A DNA stretch of 64,000 bases from the NCBI GenBank assembly GCA_035550795.1, contig DASZOL010000029.1:19414-83413 (forward strand), read 5' to 3'. The notes beneath the pieces were generated by a model that was not told where the DNA came from, searched no databases, and worked only from the letters and a program-made list of their open reading frames with translations. Made by a program: the position numbers and the translations under genes. The DNA is from DASRDR01 sp035550795. GTDB lineage: Bacteria; Methylomirabilota; Methylomirabilia; Rokubacteriales; DASRDR01. Shown in pieces: positions 48,943 to 58,602 of the stretch. The stretch's first letter is position 1. Each line of letters starts with the position of its first letter.

Positions 48943-50778
48943 ATGGCGACGGTTCGGTTGACGATGGCGCAGGCGCTGGTCCAGTACCTCTGCGCCCAGC
49001 GCACCGAGGTGGACGGGGGCGAGGCGCCACTCTTCGCCGGCGTGTGGGCGATCTTCGGTCACGGCAACGTGGCGGGGGTCGGTGAGGCGCTCCACGCGGC
49101 ACAGGGCCGCCTCCCGACGTTCCGGGCCCACAACGAGCAGGCGATGGCCCACGCGGCGATCGCGTTCGCCAAGGCCCACGCGCGGCGCCGGATGATGGCG
49201 TGCACGACGTCGATCGGACCCGGCGCCACGAACCTGGTCACGGCGGCCGCGGTCGCCCACGTCAATCGCCTGCCGGTGCTGTTCCTCCCCGGCGACGTGT
49301 TCGCCAACCGCATCCCGGACCCCGTCCTCCAGCAGGTCGAGGACTTCGGCGATCCCACGGTCTCGGCCAACGACTGCCTCCGGCCGGTCTCGCGCTACTG
49401 GGACCGCATCACGCGCCCCGAGCAGCTGCTCCAGAGCCTGCCGGCGGCGGTCGCGGTTCTGATGGACCCCGCCGCCTGCGGTCCCGCGACCTTGGCCCTG
49501 CCACAGGACGTCCAGGCGGAGGCCTTCGAGTACCCCGACCACTTCTTCGAGCCGCGCGTCCACCGGCTCCGCAGACCGGGCCCAGACGCGGGGCAGCTGG
49601 CCGCCGTGGCCGATCGACTGCGGCGGGCCGAGCGGCCGCTCCTCATCGCGGGCGGCGGGGTCCGCTACGCCCTGGCCGAAGCGGCGCTCCGCGCCTTTGC
49701 CGAGCGCCACGGCATCCCGGTGGCGGAGACCCAGGCCGGCAAGGGCGCCCTGCCCTGGGACCATCCGGCGTGCGTGGGCGCGATCGGGGTGTGCGGCTCC
49801 AGCGCAGCCAATGCGCTGGCCGCCGACGCCGACGTGGTCCTGGCCGTCGGCACCCGGCTCGCCGACTTCCCCACCGGCTCCCGCGCGATCTTCCAGGGCA
49901 GGGATCTGACCCTCGTTGCCTTGAACGTGGCCCCCTACGACACCTGCAAGCATGGGGCCTTGCCTCTGGTCGCGGACGCGCGACGGGGCCTCGACGAGCT
50001 ATCGGCGGCGCTCGGGTCGTGGCGGGCACCCGCGGGACGCACGGAGACCGCCCGACGGCTCACGGCAGAGTGGATGCGTGTCGTCGACGCCGCGACCGCC
50101 GCCGGCCCGGACGTCCCGGCGACCGAGGCGCAGGTGATCGGCGCGGTGAACCGAGCGGCCGGTCCGCGCGACGTCGTGGTGTGCGCCGCCGGCGGCCTGC
50201 CGGGCGAGCTGAGCCGCCTCTGGCGGACGCGCGATCCCCACGGCTACCACCTCGAGTACGGGTACTCCTGCATGGGATACGAGATCGCCGGTGGGCTGGG
50301 GGTGAAGCTGGCGTTCCCCGACCGCGAAATCTTCGTCATGGTAGGGGACGGCAGCTACCTCATGTTGAACTCGGAGATCGCCACCTCGGTCGCGATGCGC
50401 CGCAAGCTCGTCGTCGTGCTGCTCGACAACCGCGGCTTCGGCTGCATCAACCGGCTTCAGCAGGCGTGCGGCGGCGCATCGTTCAACAATCTACTCACGC
50501 CCGAGGCGCCGGCGATCGACTTCGCCGCCCACGCGCGGAGCCTCGGCGCTCATGCCGAGCAGGTCAAGACGGTCACGGACCTGGAGGGCGCGCTCGACCG
50601 GGCGCGGCGGGCCGACCGGACGGCCGTGGTGGTCATCGACACCGACCCGGGACGGCCGTTCGCCGGGGGCGGGGCGTGGTGGGACGTTCCCATCCCGGAG
50701 GTCTCGGCCCGACCCGAGGTGCTCGCCGCCCGCAAGGCGTACGACGCGGCACGCCGGCGCCAGCGGACCGGAGCCTAG
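48943..50778 (+). CDS. iolD: 3D-trihydroxycyclohexane-1,2-dione acylhydrolase-like (IolD)
   Basis: 611 residues from ATG 48943 (strong GGGAAGGA RBS; an ATG 63 nt upstream was not chosen). TPP-dependent enzyme of the acetolactate-synthase fold: cofactor Glu in FRAHNEQAMAHA, middle domain, and C-terminal TPP/Mg motif MVGDGSYLMLNSEI...LDNRGFG. IolD opens the ring of the diketo-inositol in inositol catabolism. Full length for the family. iolE follows after 1 nt. Confidence 0.92.
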   Translation: MATVRLTMAQALVQYLCAQRTEVDGGEAPLFAGVWAIFGHGNVAGVGEALHAAQGRLPTFRAHNEQAMAHAAIAFAKAHARRRMMACTTSIGPGATNLVTAAAVAHVNRLPVLFLPGDVFANRIPDPVLQQVEDFGDPTVSANDCLRPVSRYWDRITRPEQLLQSLPAAVAVLMDPAACGPATLALPQDVQAEAFEYPDHFFEPRVHRLRRPGPDAGQLAAVADRLRRAERPLLIAGGGVRYALAEAALRAFAERHGIPVAETQAGKGALPWDHPACVGAIGVCGSSAANALAADADVVLAVGTRLADFPTGSRAIFQGRDLTLVALNVAPYDTCKHGALPLVADARRGLDELSAALGSWRAPAGRTETARRLTAEWMRVVDAATAAGPDVPATEAQVIGAVNRAAGPRDVVVCAAGGLPGELSRLWRTRDPHGYHLEYGYSCMGYEIAGGLGVKLAFPDREIFVMVGDGSYLMLNSEIATSVAMRRKLVVVLLDNRGFGCINRLQQACGGASFNNLLTPEAPAIDFAAHARSLGAHAEQVKTVTDLEGALDRARRADRTAVVVIDTDPGRPFAGGGAWWDVPIPEVSARPEVLAARKAYDAARRRQRTGA

Positions 50779-50779
50779 C

Positions 50780-51667
50780 GTGCCCGTTCGAATCGGCGTC
50801 AACCCCATCGGCTGGACCAACGACGATCTGGAGACGCTGGGGGACGACACCTCCCTCGACACGTGTCTTGCGGAGGCGCGCCAGGCGGGATACGCCGGGA
50901 TCGAGCTCGGCCGGAAGTTCCCGCGTCGCCCGGCGGAGCTGCGCGCCGTGCTCCGGGAGCACGGCCTCGACCTCGTGTCGGGCTGGTACGGCTCTCACCT
51001 CCTCCGGCAGGGCGTGAAGGAGGAGCTCACGGCGATCCAGGCGCACGCGGGACTCCTCTCCGCGCTCGGCTGCACGGCCGTGGTCTTCGCCGAGGAGACG
51101 GGGTGCGTGCACGGGCGGCTCGGCGTCCCCCTCTCCACGCGCCCGCGCCTGGCCGAGAGCGATTGGCCGAAGTTCGGCGAGGCGCTCAACGAGGTCGCCA
51201 CGCACCTCGCCGGGCGTGGAATGCGGCTGGCGTACCACCACCACATGGGCACCGTCGTGGAGACCGAGGCCGAGATCGACCGGCTCATGGAGATGACGGA
51301 CCGCGCCGTCGGCCTTCTCCTGGACACCGGACACCTCACGTACGCCGGCGGCGACGTGCTCGCCGTCGCCCGCCGCCACGCCGGGCGCATCGCTCACGTC
51401 CACTGCAAGGACGTCCGGCCGCCCGTGCTGGCCGACGCGCGGCGGGAGGACCGCAGCTTCCTTGACGCGGTGGTCGACGGCGTCTTCACGGTGCCCGGCG
51501 ACGGGTGCGTCGACTACCGGCGGCTGCTCGAGGTCCTGCGCGAGTCCGGCTATGCGGGGTGGCTGGTCGTCGAGGCCGAGCAGGACCCGGCCAAGGCCCA
51601 TCCCCTCACCTACGCGCGGATGGGCTTCGCCCACCTGAGCCGGCTGCTCGCCGACCTCCGGATGTAG
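50780..51667 (+). CDS. iolE: Myo-inosose-2 dehydratase-like (IolE)
   Basis: 295 residues from the GTG at 50780. Starts PVRIGVNPIGWTNDDLETLGDD, the IolE signature, then a TIM barrel with metal ligands in GIELGRKFPR, YHHHMGT, LLLDTGHLTY and HVHCKDVR. It dehydrates 2-keto-myo-inositol to the diketone substrate of IolD, so the two plus-strand genes perform consecutive steps. Confidence 0.92.
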   Translation: MPVRIGVNPIGWTNDDLETLGDDTSLDTCLAEARQAGYAGIELGRKFPRRPAELRAVLREHGLDLVSGWYGSHLLRQGVKEELTAIQAHAGLLSALGCTAVVFAEETGCVHGRLGVPLSTRPRLAESDWPKFGEALNEVATHLAGRGMRLAYHHHMGTVVETEAEIDRLMEMTDRAVGLLLDTGHLTYAGGDVLAVARRHAGRIAHVHCKDVRPPVLADARREDRSFLDAVVDGVFTVPGDGCVDYRRLLEVLRESGYAGWLVVEAEQDPAKAHPLTYARMGFAHLSRLLADLRM

Positions 51668-51706
51668 CCTGCGGGCGCAGGCGGCGCGGCAGCCCGGCGC
51701 GGAGCC

Positions 51707-52870
51707 CTACACGGCGCCGGTCCGGCGGAGCGCGGCGATCTCGTCGTCCCCGTAGCCGAGCTCCCGGAGGATCTCGTCCGTGTGCTCTCCACGCTCGGGC
51801 GCGGCGGACCGCATGGCGGCCGGCGTGCGGTCGAGGTTCACGCCGTGGCCGACCAGGCGAAGCGGCCCAAGGGTCTTGCTCACCACGGGCCGCTCGACCG
51901 GCAGCAGCCGCACCTGGGGATCCTCGAAGGCCTGCCGCACGTCGAGGATCGCCCCCGCCGGGACCCCCGCCTCGTCGAACCGCGTCTGCCACTCCGCGCG
52001 GTCGCGGGTGACAAGCCGACGCTCGAGCTCCTCGGTCAGCTCCTCGCGATGCCGTCGCCGAATCTCGCTCGTGGTGAACCGCGCATCGTCAATCAGCTCG
52101 GGCGCGTCGATCGCGCGGCACAGCCGCGTGTAGAGCCGCTGGTTCGCGGCTTGGATGATCAGGCTCCCGTCCCGGCAGCGGAACACGCCGGTCGGCACCC
52201 CGACCGGATGGTAGTTGCCGGCCTGGCCAGGGACCTCGCCTCCGATGAGCCAGCGCGCGGCCTGGAGATCCATCAGGCGCATCATCGCCTGGAGCAGCGA
52301 CGTGTGCACCCACTGGCCGCGGCCCGAGCGCTCGCGCTCCAGGAGCGCGACCATCACCCCGTGGGCCGCCATGAGCCCCGCCGTGAGGTCCGCGATCGGA
52401 AGCCCCGCCCGGAGCGGACCCTGGCCGGCGAACCCGTTGACCGTCATGAAGCCGGAGAGCCCCTGGGCGATCTGGTCGAGCCCTGCCCGATCGGCGTAGG
52501 GCCCGGTCTGTCCGAACCCGGAGATGCTCACGTAGACGAGCCGCGGATTGAGGGCGGACAGCGTCTCGTAGTCGATTCCCAGCCGGTGCTTGACGCCGGG
52601 GCGGAAGTTCTCGGCGAGGACGTCGGCCTGGCGGACGAGGCGGTAGAGCACCTCGCGGCCCGCCTCCGACTTGAGGTTCAGCGTGAGGCCGCGCTTGTTC
52701 GGGTGGAGGTTCTGGAAGTCGAAGCCGTGCCGGCCTCCGACGTCGTCGTCCTGCTCCTCAGGGAGCTCAACCTTGATGACCTGGGCGCCGAACTCCGACA
52801 GCTGCCGGACGCAAGTGGGTCCCGTCCGGGCCCGGCACAGATCGACGACGCGGATGTGGGACAGCGGCAT
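51707..52870 (-). CDS. CaiB/BaiF-family CoA-transferase
   Basis: 387 residues from ATG 52870, which has an excellent AGGAAGGAG RBS; an in-frame ATG at 52936 would add 22 residues that include a 7-residue repeat. Family III CoA transferase: LSHIRVVDLCRARTGPTC, catalytic-region Asp in GLDQIAQGLSGFM, and TGVFRCRDGSLIIQAANQ. It transfers CoA between carboxylic acids. The acyl substrate is unknown. Confidence 0.92.
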   Translation of the reverse strand: MPLSHIRVVDLCRARTGPTCVRQLSEFGAQVIKVELPEEQDDDVGGRHGFDFQNLHPNKRGLTLNLKSEAGREVLYRLVRQADVLAENFRPGVKHRLGIDYETLSALNPRLVYVSISGFGQTGPYADRAGLDQIAQGLSGFMTVNGFAGQGPLRAGLPIADLTAGLMAAHGVMVALLERERSGRGQWVHTSLLQAMMRLMDLQAARWLIGGEVPGQAGNYHPVGVPTGVFRCRDGSLIIQAANQRLYTRLCRAIDAPELIDDARFTTSEIRRRHREELTEELERRLVTRDRAEWQTRFDEAGVPAGAILDVRQAFEDPQVRLLPVERPVVSKTLGPLRLVGHGVNLDRTPAAMRSAAPERGEHTDEILRELGYGDDEIAALRRTGAV

Positions 52871-52880
52871 GGCCACTCCT

Positions 52881-52922
52881 TCCTGGGATCGGACCTCGAC
52901 ATCCTGGGATCGGACCTCGACA
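52881..52922. repeat. Perfect 21-bp tandem repeat (two copies)
   Basis: The unit at 52881-52901 is repeated exactly at 52902-52922, directly upstream of the CoA-transferase RBS. The unit length is a multiple of three, so it adds seven residues (VEVRSQD/E) if translation begins at the upstream ATG. Confidence 0.85.
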
Positions 52923-52957
52923 TCCCGACGCGTCAACGATAGCTGCCGGTCCGGCTG

Positions 52958-54055
52958 CTAGGATGTCGGGGGCCGATCCCGATCAGGCACGACGGTGACG
53001 CCGTGGTCCTCGAAGGCCACCCACACCGGCGTGCCCGCGGGCGCAGGGCGCGTGACGGAGCGATCGACCACGAACAACTCGCCGACCGCGGTGGACACAG
53101 TGTACTCCATGTGCGTGCCCAGGTAGGCCGCCTTGGCGATCCGCCCCTCGAGCGCAGGACCCGCCGGGGACGCGGTGAAGAGCCGGAGGGACTCGGGCCG
53201 CACGGCCACCTTCACCGGCCCAGCCGCGGCACCCCGGTGCGGCAAGCTCAGCTCGATCTCCCCGAGCCGCACCCGCCCCGCCACGCCGTTCCGCGACGTG
53301 AGCTCCGCGTCGACGAGGTTCGAGTCGCCGACGAAGTCGGCCACGAAGAGGCTCGCCGGCGCCTCGTAGAGCTCCCGCGGCGTTCCGCTCTGGGCGATCG
53401 CAGCGTGGTCCATGACGATGATGCGGTCGGAGACTGCGAGCGCTTCCTGCTGGTCGTGGGTCACGTAGGCCACGGTCAGGCCGAGCCGCTGCTGGAGCTC
53501 CCGGATGTCTTCCCGGACCCGGCGCCGGAGCTTGGCGTCCAGATTCGAGAGCGGCTCGTCGAAGCAGAGCACCTCGGGCTCGAGGACGAGGGCCCGCGCC
53601 ACCGCGACTCGCTGCTGCTGCCCCCCCGACAGCTCGGAGGGAAGCCGGGCGTCAAGCCCCTGGAGGCCGACCAGGGCCAGCTTCTCGCGCGCCTGCTCGT
53701 GAGCGCGCGTCCGGGACGCGCCCGTGACGAGCGGTCCGTAGGCGACGTTCTCGATCACCGTCATGTGCGGGAAGAGCGCGTAGGACTGGAAGACCATGCT
53801 CACGTTCCGCTCGGTCGCCGGACGGCGCGTCACGTCGCGCCCCCCGATGCGGATCTCCCCCTCCGTCGCCAGCTCGAGTCCGGCAATGAGGCGGAGGGTC
53901 GTCGTTTTCCCGCAGCCCGAGGGGCCCAGCAGGGTGACCAGCGTCGCTCGCTCGATCGCGAACGACACCCGGTTCACCGCGACGACGTCGCCGTAGCGCT
54001 TGGTCACGCCGCGGAACTCGACCGCCTCGGCCCCGCCCACCGGGTCTCTGGCCAT
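52958..54055 (-). CDS. ABC transporter ATP-binding protein (FbpC/PotA type)
   Basis: 365 residues. Walker A LLGPSGCGKTTT, Q-loop VFQSYALFPH, signature LSGGQQQRVAVARAL, Walker B VLCFDEPLSNLD, H-loop VTHDQQEA, then a C-terminal TOBE domain (about 290-360). It energises the adjacent permease encoded 10 nt upstream on this strand. The TOBE tail is shared by both iron/AfuC and sugar CUT1 ATPases, so it might also serve the second importer (see findings). Confidence 0.93.
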   Translation of the reverse strand: MARDPVGGAEAVEFRGVTKRYGDVVAVNRVSFAIERATLVTLLGPSGCGKTTTLRLIAGLELATEGEIRIGGRDVTRRPATERNVSMVFQSYALFPHMTVIENVAYGPLVTGASRTRAHEQAREKLALVGLQGLDARLPSELSGGQQQRVAVARALVLEPEVLCFDEPLSNLDAKLRRRVREDIRELQQRLGLTVAYVTHDQQEALAVSDRIIVMDHAAIAQSGTPRELYEAPASLFVADFVGDSNLVDAELTSRNGVAGRVRLGEIELSLPHRGAAAGPVKVAVRPESLRLFTASPAGPALEGRIAKAAYLGTHMEYTVSTAVGELFVVDRSVTRPAPAGTPVWVAFEDHGVTVVPDRDRPPTS

Positions 54056-54065
54056 GATGCCTCGC

Positions 54066-56270
54066 CTATCCGCCCGACGTTTGCACCGCGAGCTCGGGGG
54101 GCGCCCGCCGCCCGAGCCGGCGCTCGCCGACGAGCCACTGGATGAAGAGGATCGCCGCCAGCATGACGACGATCAGGACCGACGAGTACGCGATGGCCAA
54201 GCCGAACTCCCCCGCCTCGACCCGGCCCACGATGTACGCGGTAGCGAGGTTGTAGCGGGCGCTGACCAGGAAGATCACCGCGCTCACCGCGGTCATCGCC
54301 CGGACGAAGCTGTACACGAGAGCGGCCACGATCGCCGGGCGGAGGAGCGGCAGCACGACGCGCCGCATCGTCGTGCCGGTCCGGGCGCCCAGCGTCAGCG
54401 AGGCCTCGTCAAGGCTCCGGTCGATCTGGGAGAGCGCCGCGATCCCCGCCCGCACGCCGACCGGCATGTTGCGGAACACGAAGCAAAGAACGAGGATCGC
54501 GCCCGTGCCGGTGACCTCGATGGGCGGCACGTTGAACGCCAGGATGTACGCGACGCCGATCACCGTCCCGGGAATCGCGAAGGAGAGCATCGTCCCGAAC
54601 TCGAACAGCTCCCGCCCCGCGAATCGCTGCCGTGCCAGCAGGTACGCGGTGAGCACTCCGATCGCGGCGGTGATGGGCGCGGAGATCGCCGCGATCTGGA
54701 TGGTCGTCCAGAAGGAGTCCCAGGCCGACCCCGTGAAGTGGAGGCCGCCCGCGGCGGCCCGCTCGACGCTGAAGCCCGTCAGGAAGTGCTGGAGGGTCGG
54801 CGTGTAGTCGCGGCCCATGGCCTGGACGAACCCGCCCACCATGATGACCACGTACACCACCACCGCCAGGACCGCCCACGGCAGGGCCAGCAGGTAGCAG
54901 CCCCAGCGAAGCGGAGCGGGCAGGGGCACGGGGAGGCCGGCGTCGCCCTTCCCGGTGACCGTGGTGTAGACGCGCCGGCCGAGCCACCGCTGCTGCGCGT
55001 AGAACGCCCCCAGGGTGAACGCGAGGAGCACGAGCGCAAGCACCGCCGCCCGGCCCTGGTCGTGGGCCGCACCCACCACGGCGAAGAAGATCTGGATGGA
55101 CAGGACCTCGTAGTTGCCGGAGAGGACCAGGGGATTGCCGAAATCCGCCATGCTCTCGACGAACCCGAGCAGGAAGGCGTTCGCGACGCCCGGCCGAAGG
55201 AGGGGCCACGTCACCGTCCGGAACGTCGTCCAGCGGCTCGCCCGGAGCGTCTGCGCCGCCTCCTCGAGGGACGGGCTGATGCCCTCCACGACGCCGATCA
55301 GGACGAGGAACGCGATGGGGGCGAATGCGAGGAGCTGCGCGATCAAGACCCCGGGCAACCCGTAGAGCCAGCGCGTCCGCGGGATCCCGAACCAGTCCGA
55401 GAGGAGCGCGGTCACGGCCCCCGCCCGGCCGAAGAGGAGGATCAGGGCGAGGCCGATGACGAACGGCGGCGTGATGATCGGGAGCACGGACAGCGCACGC
55501 AAGAGCGGCTTCGCCGGGAGCCCGGTGCGGGTGGCGATCAGGGCGAAGGCCAGGCCGAGGATCGTCGTGCCGGCCCCCACCAGGATCGCGAGAAAAAGCG
55601 TGTTCCACGCCACGCCGCAACGGAGGGGACCGCCGAGACAATCCAGGCCCCAGACCGAGCGGGCCAGGAGCTTGTCGCGGAAGACCGCCGGCGCGAGCGC
55701 GCCCGTCTCGTCGCGGACCGCGCTCAGGAGCACGGTGAGGACGGGCCAGAAGACGAAGACACCCACGAGCACGACGACGACACCGATTGCGCTCGCCAGG
55801 AAGGCGTCGCCCTTCATGAAGCCTCGCGCCGCCAGGCCGTGGCAGAGCAGCACGAGGCAGCAGAGGCAGAAGAGGAAGGCTCCCGCGCCGAAGCCGGCCT
55901 GGCGGGGCCCCGGCCCGCCGAGAAGGTCCGCGAGCCAGGCCGCCGACCAGCCACGGTGGTCGATGGCAAGGCCCTGGAGGGCGGCCCACGCGAGACCGCC
56001 GGCACCCGCCAGCACGAGCACCGTCGCGACGCGGGGATCCTCCTTCGGGCGACGCCAAGTGAGGAAAGGCAGGAGGAGCGGCAGCGCGGCGGGGAGGAGC
56101 CAGGCGCGGCCGTGGAAGAGCCCCTGGATCAGCGCCGGCGCGGTCGCCGCGTCCGGATAGCGCGCGAGCCAGCCCGGATCCAGCCAGCCGTCGCCGGGAA
56201 GAGCGTACCAGGGCAGGACGGCGAAGGCCAGCCAGGCGAGCCCCAGCCAGCCCGTCGCCGCGCGCGTCAT
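54066..56270 (-). CDS. ABC permease, fused double (FbpB type)
   Basis: 734 residues with about 14-16 hydrophobic helices. Two BPD_transp_1 modules, each with an EAA-type loop (SLEEAAQTLRASRWTTFRTVTWPLLRPGV and SLDEASLTLGARTGTTMRRVVLPLLRPAI), so one chain forms the whole membrane channel, as in FbpB/AfuB iron or phosphonate importers. It lies between the binding-protein and ATPase genes in one operon. Confidence 0.92.
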   Translation of the reverse strand: MTRAATGWLGLAWLAFAVLPWYALPGDGWLDPGWLARYPDAATAPALIQGLFHGRAWLLPAALPLLLPFLTWRRPKEDPRVATVLVLAGAGGLAWAALQGLAIDHRGWSAAWLADLLGGPGPRQAGFGAGAFLFCLCCLVLLCHGLAARGFMKGDAFLASAIGVVVVLVGVFVFWPVLTVLLSAVRDETGALAPAVFRDKLLARSVWGLDCLGGPLRCGVAWNTLFLAILVGAGTTILGLAFALIATRTGLPAKPLLRALSVLPIITPPFVIGLALILLFGRAGAVTALLSDWFGIPRTRWLYGLPGVLIAQLLAFAPIAFLVLIGVVEGISPSLEEAAQTLRASRWTTFRTVTWPLLRPGVANAFLLGFVESMADFGNPLVLSGNYEVLSIQIFFAVVGAAHDQGRAAVLALVLLAFTLGAFYAQQRWLGRRVYTTVTGKGDAGLPVPLPAPLRWGCYLLALPWAVLAVVVYVVIMVGGFVQAMGRDYTPTLQHFLTGFSVERAAAGGLHFTGSAWDSFWTTIQIAAISAPITAAIGVLTAYLLARQRFAGRELFEFGTMLSFAIPGTVIGVAYILAFNVPPIEVTGTGAILVLCFVFRNMPVGVRAGIAALSQIDRSLDEASLTLGARTGTTMRRVVLPLLRPAIVAALVYSFVRAMTAVSAVIFLVSARYNLATAYIVGRVEAGEFGLAIAYSSVLIVVMLAAILFIQWLVGERRLGRRAPPELAVQTSGG

Positions 56271-56358
56271 GCCGGACGGAGACCCCGGCCGGTCGCGAAC
56301 GTGGAAGCTCCCACCCCCGGGTCTCGCTGGAGGCCCGCGGGTGAGGCTCCCGCTCGCT

Positions 56359-57393
56359 TCACTTCGGGAGCGCCTTGACCTCCTTGTCCCACTTCGAGAG
56401 CAGGCGCTTCCTCTCGGCCGAGGAGCCGTACTTCGCGAAGTCGTAGTTGATGAGCTTGATCTGCGCGAACTTCGGCGCCTGGGCCGGGACCGGCGCGTTC
56501 TTGTTGGAGGGCACCTGGTACGCCTTCGCCTGGGCGCCGAGGGCCTGCGCTTCGGGCGTGAGCGCCCAGTCGTACCACTTCTTCGCGTTCTCCGGGTTCG
56601 GCCCGCCCTTTATGAGGCTCTGCGAGCCGATCTCGTACCCGGTTCCCTCGCACGGCGCCACGACCTTCACCGGACGGCCCTGGACCGCCCACGTCACGAT
56701 GTCGTGCATGAACGTGATGCCGATCAGCGTCTCGCCCTGGGCCATGGCCTGGGCCGGCGCCGCGCCCGACTTCGTGTACTGGTTGATGTTCTTGTGGAGC
56801 TGCTTCAGGTACTCGAAGCCCTTGTCCTCGCCCATGATCTGGACGATCGTCGCGAGCATCGTGTACGAGGTCCCCGAAGAGTTCGGGTCGGCCACCTGGA
56901 CCTCGTCCTTGAAGCGGGGGTCCAGGAGATCGGCCCAGCACTTGGGCTCGGGCAGGCCCTTCTTGGCGAGGAGCTCCGTGTTGAAGCCGAACCCGAGCGC
57001 GCCCGCGTAGACCCCGACGGTCCGGTATTTCGACTGCTCGGCCTGGCGAACCGCCCACTCCTGCAGCTCGCCGAGCTTCGGCGACTTGTACTCGACGGTC
57101 AGTCCTTCCTCCGCAGCCTGGAGATGCGGATCGCCGGTCCCGCCCCACCAAATGTCGCCCTTCGGGTTCGCAGCCTCGGCCTTGACCTGCGCGTAGTTCT
57201 CGCCGGAGCTCTTCCGGGTCATGTTGACCTTGATGCCGGTAGCCCTCTCGAAGGCGGTCACCATGGCCCGGCACCACTCTTCCTGGGGCGTGCAGTACAG
57301 CACCAGCTGGCCTTGGGCCCGGGCGACTCCGGGCACGAGACAGGCCCCGAGGCCGGCAAGGAGCGCCACGAGAGTGCGGACGTGTGATCGCAT
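56359..57393 (-). CDS. ABC substrate-binding protein (FbpA-like)
   Basis: 344 residues from ATG 57393. Sec signal peptide VRTLVALLAGLGACLVPGVARA, mature start QGQLVLYCTPQEEWCRAMVTAFERATG as in ferric/thiamine/aminoethylphosphonate-binding type II proteins. Two lobes with GALGFGFNTELLAKKG and GYEIGSQSLIKGGPNPENAKKWYDW. I do not see the paired tyrosines that chelate Fe in FbpA, so the ligand is open. First gene of the operon. Confidence 0.9.
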   Translation of the reverse strand: MRSHVRTLVALLAGLGACLVPGVARAQGQLVLYCTPQEEWCRAMVTAFERATGIKVNMTRKSSGENYAQVKAEAANPKGDIWWGGTGDPHLQAAEEGLTVEYKSPKLGELQEWAVRQAEQSKYRTVGVYAGALGFGFNTELLAKKGLPEPKCWADLLDPRFKDEVQVADPNSSGTSYTMLATIVQIMGEDKGFEYLKQLHKNINQYTKSGAAPAQAMAQGETLIGITFMHDIVTWAVQGRPVKVVAPCEGTGYEIGSQSLIKGGPNPENAKKWYDWALTPEAQALGAQAKAYQVPSNKNAPVPAQAPKFAQIKLINYDFAKYGSSAERKRLLSKWDKEVKALPK

Positions 57394-57541
57394 GCCTGCT
57401 GTCCTCCTCGTCGAGGATGTGAGGTCCTGGGTAGTCGCCGAACAGACCCGAGCCCGGGCGGGCGGCGGCACCATGGTGACGGAATCGTAACGATGGGCGA
57501 TACCCACGTCAAGCGCAGGGCCGGCGAGCGCGGGCCCGCAA

Positions 57542-57570
57542 TTGACGGTCCAGGGCGCGGGTGCTAGTGT
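57542..57570 (+). promoter_or_regulatory. Candidate promoter of the sugar ABC operon
   Basis: TTGACG (57542-57547) and TAGTGT (57565-57570) with a 17-bp spacer in the region between the two divergent transporters. The -10 match is weak. Confidence 0.4.
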
Positions 57571-57660
57571 CCCCCCCGCGGACCCGCGCACAGCGGCGGC
57601 CAGCGTGCCCGGACCCGTGCAGCCCTTGGGGCTGACCAGGCCTCCCGGACACCCCGGAGG

Positions 57661-58602
57661 ATGCTCGTGGCCACACTCAGCGCGGAGGTGCGGACGCTGC
57701 CGGTTGCCGGACTCCGCACGCCTGGGAGAATCAGCCAGCCGGTCGGGCTGGCCGGGGCCCTGCTCGCACCGACGCTCGTGTTCCTGCTGGTCTTCACCTA
57801 CTGGCCGCTGGTGATCTCGGTGGTCGGCTCCTTCCAGCGCTTCACCCTCTCCGGGACCGCTCCCCGGTGGGTCGGCCTGCAGAACTACGGTGACCTCTGG
57901 CGCGACGCGCTCTTCCGCCAGGTCCTGGTGAACACGGGCCTGTACGTCCTGATGGCGGGGCCGCTGGCCGTGCTGCTGGGCCTTGGCGCCGCGCTCGCGG
58001 TCGACGGGAACCGCCGCCTGCGCCTCCTGGCGCGGACGCTGATCTTCCACCCGGTGCTGCTGCCGACGGTCGCCATCGCCGCCACGTGGCTGTTCCTCCT
58101 GAACCCCGTCTCGGGCCCGGTCGCCACCCTGATCACCCGGCTGACCGGCCGGGCGCAGGGGCTCCTGGAAGACCCGGCCACGGCGCTGGTCATGGTCGCC
58201 CTCGTCGCCGTCTACAAGAACTGCGGCCTGTACATGCTGTTCTTCCTGGCCGGGCTCCAGGCGATCCCCCGGGACCTGCAGGATGGCGCCCGGGTCGAGG
58301 GCGCGTCGGAGTGGCGGGTCTTCCGCCACGTGACCTGGCCGCTGCTCGGCCCGATCACCTTCTACGTCGGGGTGACGGCCGCCCTCGATGCGCTGCGGAA
58401 CGTGGATCACATCTTCGTGCTGACGCGCGGGGGCCCGGCGAACGCGACCAACGTGCTCCTCTACGAGACTTACCTCAAGGCGTTCGAGTTCTGGGACACG
58501 GGCCGGGCCTCGGCGCTCACCGTCCTGATGGTGGTCCTGCTCCTGACGCTCGCCCTCCTCGTCATGCCGCGTCTCGAGCGGGGGGTCCACTATGAGGCGT
58601 GA
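57661..58602 (+). CDS. Sugar ABC permease (UgpA/MalF type)
   Basis: 313 residues with six membrane helices. N-terminal LLAPTLVFLLVFTYWPLVISVVGSF and the EAA loop DGARVEGASEWRVFRHVTWPLLGP are typical of CUT1 permeases. Overlaps the second permease by 11 nt. The GTG at 57667 is an alternative start. Confidence 0.93.
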   Translation: MLVATLSAEVRTLPVAGLRTPGRISQPVGLAGALLAPTLVFLLVFTYWPLVISVVGSFQRFTLSGTAPRWVGLQNYGDLWRDALFRQVLVNTGLYVLMAGPLAVLLGLGAALAVDGNRRLRLLARTLIFHPVLLPTVAIAATWLFLLNPVSGPVATLITRLTGRAQGLLEDPATALVMVALVAVYKNCGLYMLFFLAGLQAIPRDLQDGARVEGASEWRVFRHVTWPLLGPITFYVGVTAALDALRNVDHIFVLTRGGPANATNVLLYETYLKAFEFWDTGRASALTVLMVVLLLTLALLVMPRLERGVHYEA

